NCBI GenBank assembly: GCA_019239875.1
Contig: JAFAZI010000151.1
Location: 1-64,000 of the forward strand
Direction of reading: 5' to 3'
Length of the DNA: 64,000 nucleotides
From: Frankiaceae bacterium
Lineage (GTDB): Bacteria; Actinomycetota; Actinomycetes; JAFAQI01
Part shown: positions 63,065 through 64,000 of the stretch, piece by piece
How the letters are laid out: the number at the start of each line of letters is the position of its first letter
Numbering within the stretch: the stretch's first letter is position 1
Position numbers and translations under genes: made by a program
Notes under the pieces: model-generated
Told to the model about the DNA's origin: nothing
Database searches by the model: none
Seen by the model: only the letters and a program-made list of their open reading frames with translations

Positions 63065-63241
63065 ATGCGTCGCTGTAACGGACGGCTCTTCGACGGAAGC
63101 GCCTGCAACAACCTGCTCGTCGAGTGCGACGACTGCAAGCACTCGGGCTGCCACGGCGACGGCTGCGACTCGCAGCTGTTCGCGTCGGCGGTCTGCGACT
63201 GTGGCTCGCGAAAGCCGCAGCTCGCGACCGCCGCAGCCTAA
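63065..63241 (+). CDS. Cysteine-rich small protein (58 residues), putative metal-binding
   Basis: ATG 63065 is preceded by GGAGG at 63054-63058, 6 nt away, so translation is well supported. The protein has eight cysteines and two histidines in its first 45 residues: RRCNGRL, ACNNLL, ECDDCKHSGCHGDGCD and VCDCGS. The spacing suggests a zinc or iron site, or a metallothionein-like fold. The frame is open upstream to GTG 62972 (89 residues), but that start lacks a ribosome site. I do not recognise a family. It follows aceA by 113 bp and precedes a long hairpin, so it may be the last gene of that transcript. Confidence 0.72.
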   Translation: MRRCNGRLFDGSACNNLLVECDDCKHSGCHGDGCDSQLFASAVCDCGSRKPQLATAAA

Positions 63242-63249
63242 GCGGTAAC

Positions 63250-63301
63250 CAACCTGTCCGTGTCTCAGCTCGCTTCGGCCGGCTGAGGCACGGACAAGTT
63301 G
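63250..63301 (+). terminator. 20-bp stem-loop after the Cys-rich gene
   Basis: 63251-63269 pairs with 63282-63300 with two mismatches, extended by C63250-G63301, around a 12-nt loop. It starts 9 bp after the stop codon. Probable terminator of the aceA transcript. The following 184 bp to etfB hold its promoter (A/T-rich TAGATTTAGCAAGGAG region near 63415-63433) but no clear box. Confidence 0.75.
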
Positions 63302-63485
63302 CGTCAGTGGGCGCGGTCGACGCGGTATGTGAAGACTGCGGCGGAGCGGGCTACGGATAGGTCTTCACAAATCGGGCGGGTGGCCCCGAGAACCGAATCA
63401 GTTTCGGCGGTTGCTAGATTTAGCAAGGAGTTCACGCTCGCGTGACCCTTGAATGTCCCTTCCAGCAGGAGGTCGGCCGCCGGCC

Positions 63486-64000
63486 ATGAACATCGTCGTG
63501 TGCGTAAAGCAGGTGCCCGACACCTGGGCTGAGAAGAAGCTCAGCGACTCCGACAAGACCGTCGACCGCGAAGGCGTCGAAGGCGTCATGAACGAGCTCG
63601 ACGAGTACGCCGTCGAAGAGGCGCTGCGGATCAAAGAGGCGAGCGGCGGCGAGGTCACCGTCCTCACGATGGGTCCGGAGAAGGCCGTCGAGACGATCCG
63701 CAAGGCGCTGTCGATGGGCGCCGACCAGGCGGTCCACCTCGTGGACTCCGGCCTGCACGGGTCGGACGCGCTAACGACGTCGTATGCCCTCGCAAAGGCC
63801 CTCGAGACGATCCCTCACGATCTGGTGATCCTCGGTGTCGAGTCGACCGATGCGCGGATGAGCGTCATCCCCGCGATGCTCGCCGAGCGCACGGGCGCGG
63901 CCCAGCTGACCTTTGCTCGCAAGGTCGAGGTAGGGGATGGCACGGTGAAGATCGAGCGCCAGACCGATACCGGATACGACGTCGTCGAGGCGGCCACCCC
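63486..64000 (+). CDS. etfB: Electron transfer flavoprotein beta subunit (3' truncated by window edge)
   Basis: The window ends inside this gene; 171 codons are visible without a stop. ETF collects electrons from acyl-CoA dehydrogenases and passes them to the respiratory chain. The N-terminus reads MNIVVCVKQVPDT, followed by NELDEYAVEEALRIKE, VTVLTMGP and GVESTDAR, all typical of the beta (FixA) subunit with its nucleotide-binding core. ATG 63486 follows a CAGGAGG ribosome site. etfA is expected just beyond the window. The context agrees with the fatty-acid genes nearby. Confidence 0.93.
   Translation, partial: MNIVVCVKQVPDTWAEKKLSDSDKTVDREGVEGVMNELDEYAVEEALRIKEASGGEVTVLTMGPEKAVETIRKALSMGADQAVHLVDSGLHGSDALTTSYALAKALETIPHDLVILGVESTDARMSVIPAMLAERTGAAQLTFARKVEVGDGTVKIERQTDTGYDVVEAAT

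Overview
This window is a high-GC actinobacterial chromosome segment with an ordinary core-gene backbone. It shows no sign of a plasmid, prophage, insertion sequence, CRISPR array, rRNA or tRNA. Evidence for an actinobacterium: GC-rich third codon positions, many GTG starts, NucS mismatch-repair endonuclease, a mycobacterial-type Asp-variant MurA, RamB beside isocitrate lyase, PduO-type cobalamin adenosyltransferase, and gene order wecA - atp - adenosyltransferase - murA - (later) nucS - epimerase - thiolase - thioredoxin, which recalls the Rv1302-Rv1324 region of Mycobacterium tuberculosis. ATP synthase b and delta are separate genes, so it is not a Mycobacterium. I would place it near Frankiales/Mycobacteriales-like Actinomycetes, without naming a genus.

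Layout. 0-2.8 kb: end of soxR, glyA, wecA. 3-15.3 kb: ATP synthase operon. It is interrupted between atpD and atpC by a sedolisin protease, a small secreted protein and an antisense glycosyltransferase; atpC has its own candidate leaderless promoter. 15.3-17.7 kb: adenosyltransferase, murA, STAS protein. 17.7-25 kb: VOC protein, secreted protein, divergent katG/oxyR, phospholipase D-like enzyme, ANTAR regulator. 25-30.6 kb: an 1805-residue secreted repeat protein. 30.7-35.2 kb: formate/nitrite-type channel, dienelactone hydrolase, flavoprotein, hydrolase-cyclase fusion. 35.3-39.2 kb: large signalling ATPase and divergent methyltransferase. 39.4-45.3 kb: small secreted protein, nucS, aldehyde dehydrogenase, MSMEG_6728-like protein, 3-hydroxyacyl-CoA dehydrogenase, zinc-ribbon protein, hydrolase. 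45.3-53.5 kb: acyl-CoA block (epimerase, thiolase, MeaB-type GTPase, MarR regulator, acyl-CoA mutase, thioredoxin-TPR, acidic protein, enoyl-CoA hydratase). 53.5-59.5 kb: FMN reductase, heterodimeric ABC exporter, MFS transporter. 59.5-64 kb: DinB protein, RamB, isocitrate lyase, a Cys-rich miniprotein, start of etfB.

How the genes work together. The acyl-CoA genes (thiolase, hydratase, hydroxyacyl-CoA dehydrogenase, epimerase, B12 mutase with its GTPase and adenosyltransferase, ETF, glyoxylate-shunt lyase) point to growth on fatty or branched-chain acids. The mutase carries the Phe/Gln signature of isobutyryl-CoA mutase, not the Tyr/Arg signature of methylmalonyl-CoA mutase. Two structural habits recur: long, nearly perfect stem-loops at transcription-unit ends, and TANNNT boxes 6-7 nt before start codons, suggesting leaderless mRNAs. 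No complete new defence-like system is evident. The most unusual items are the split atp operon, the giant repeat protein, the cyclase fused to a hydrolase lacking its nucleophile, and the Cys-rich miniprotein behind aceA.
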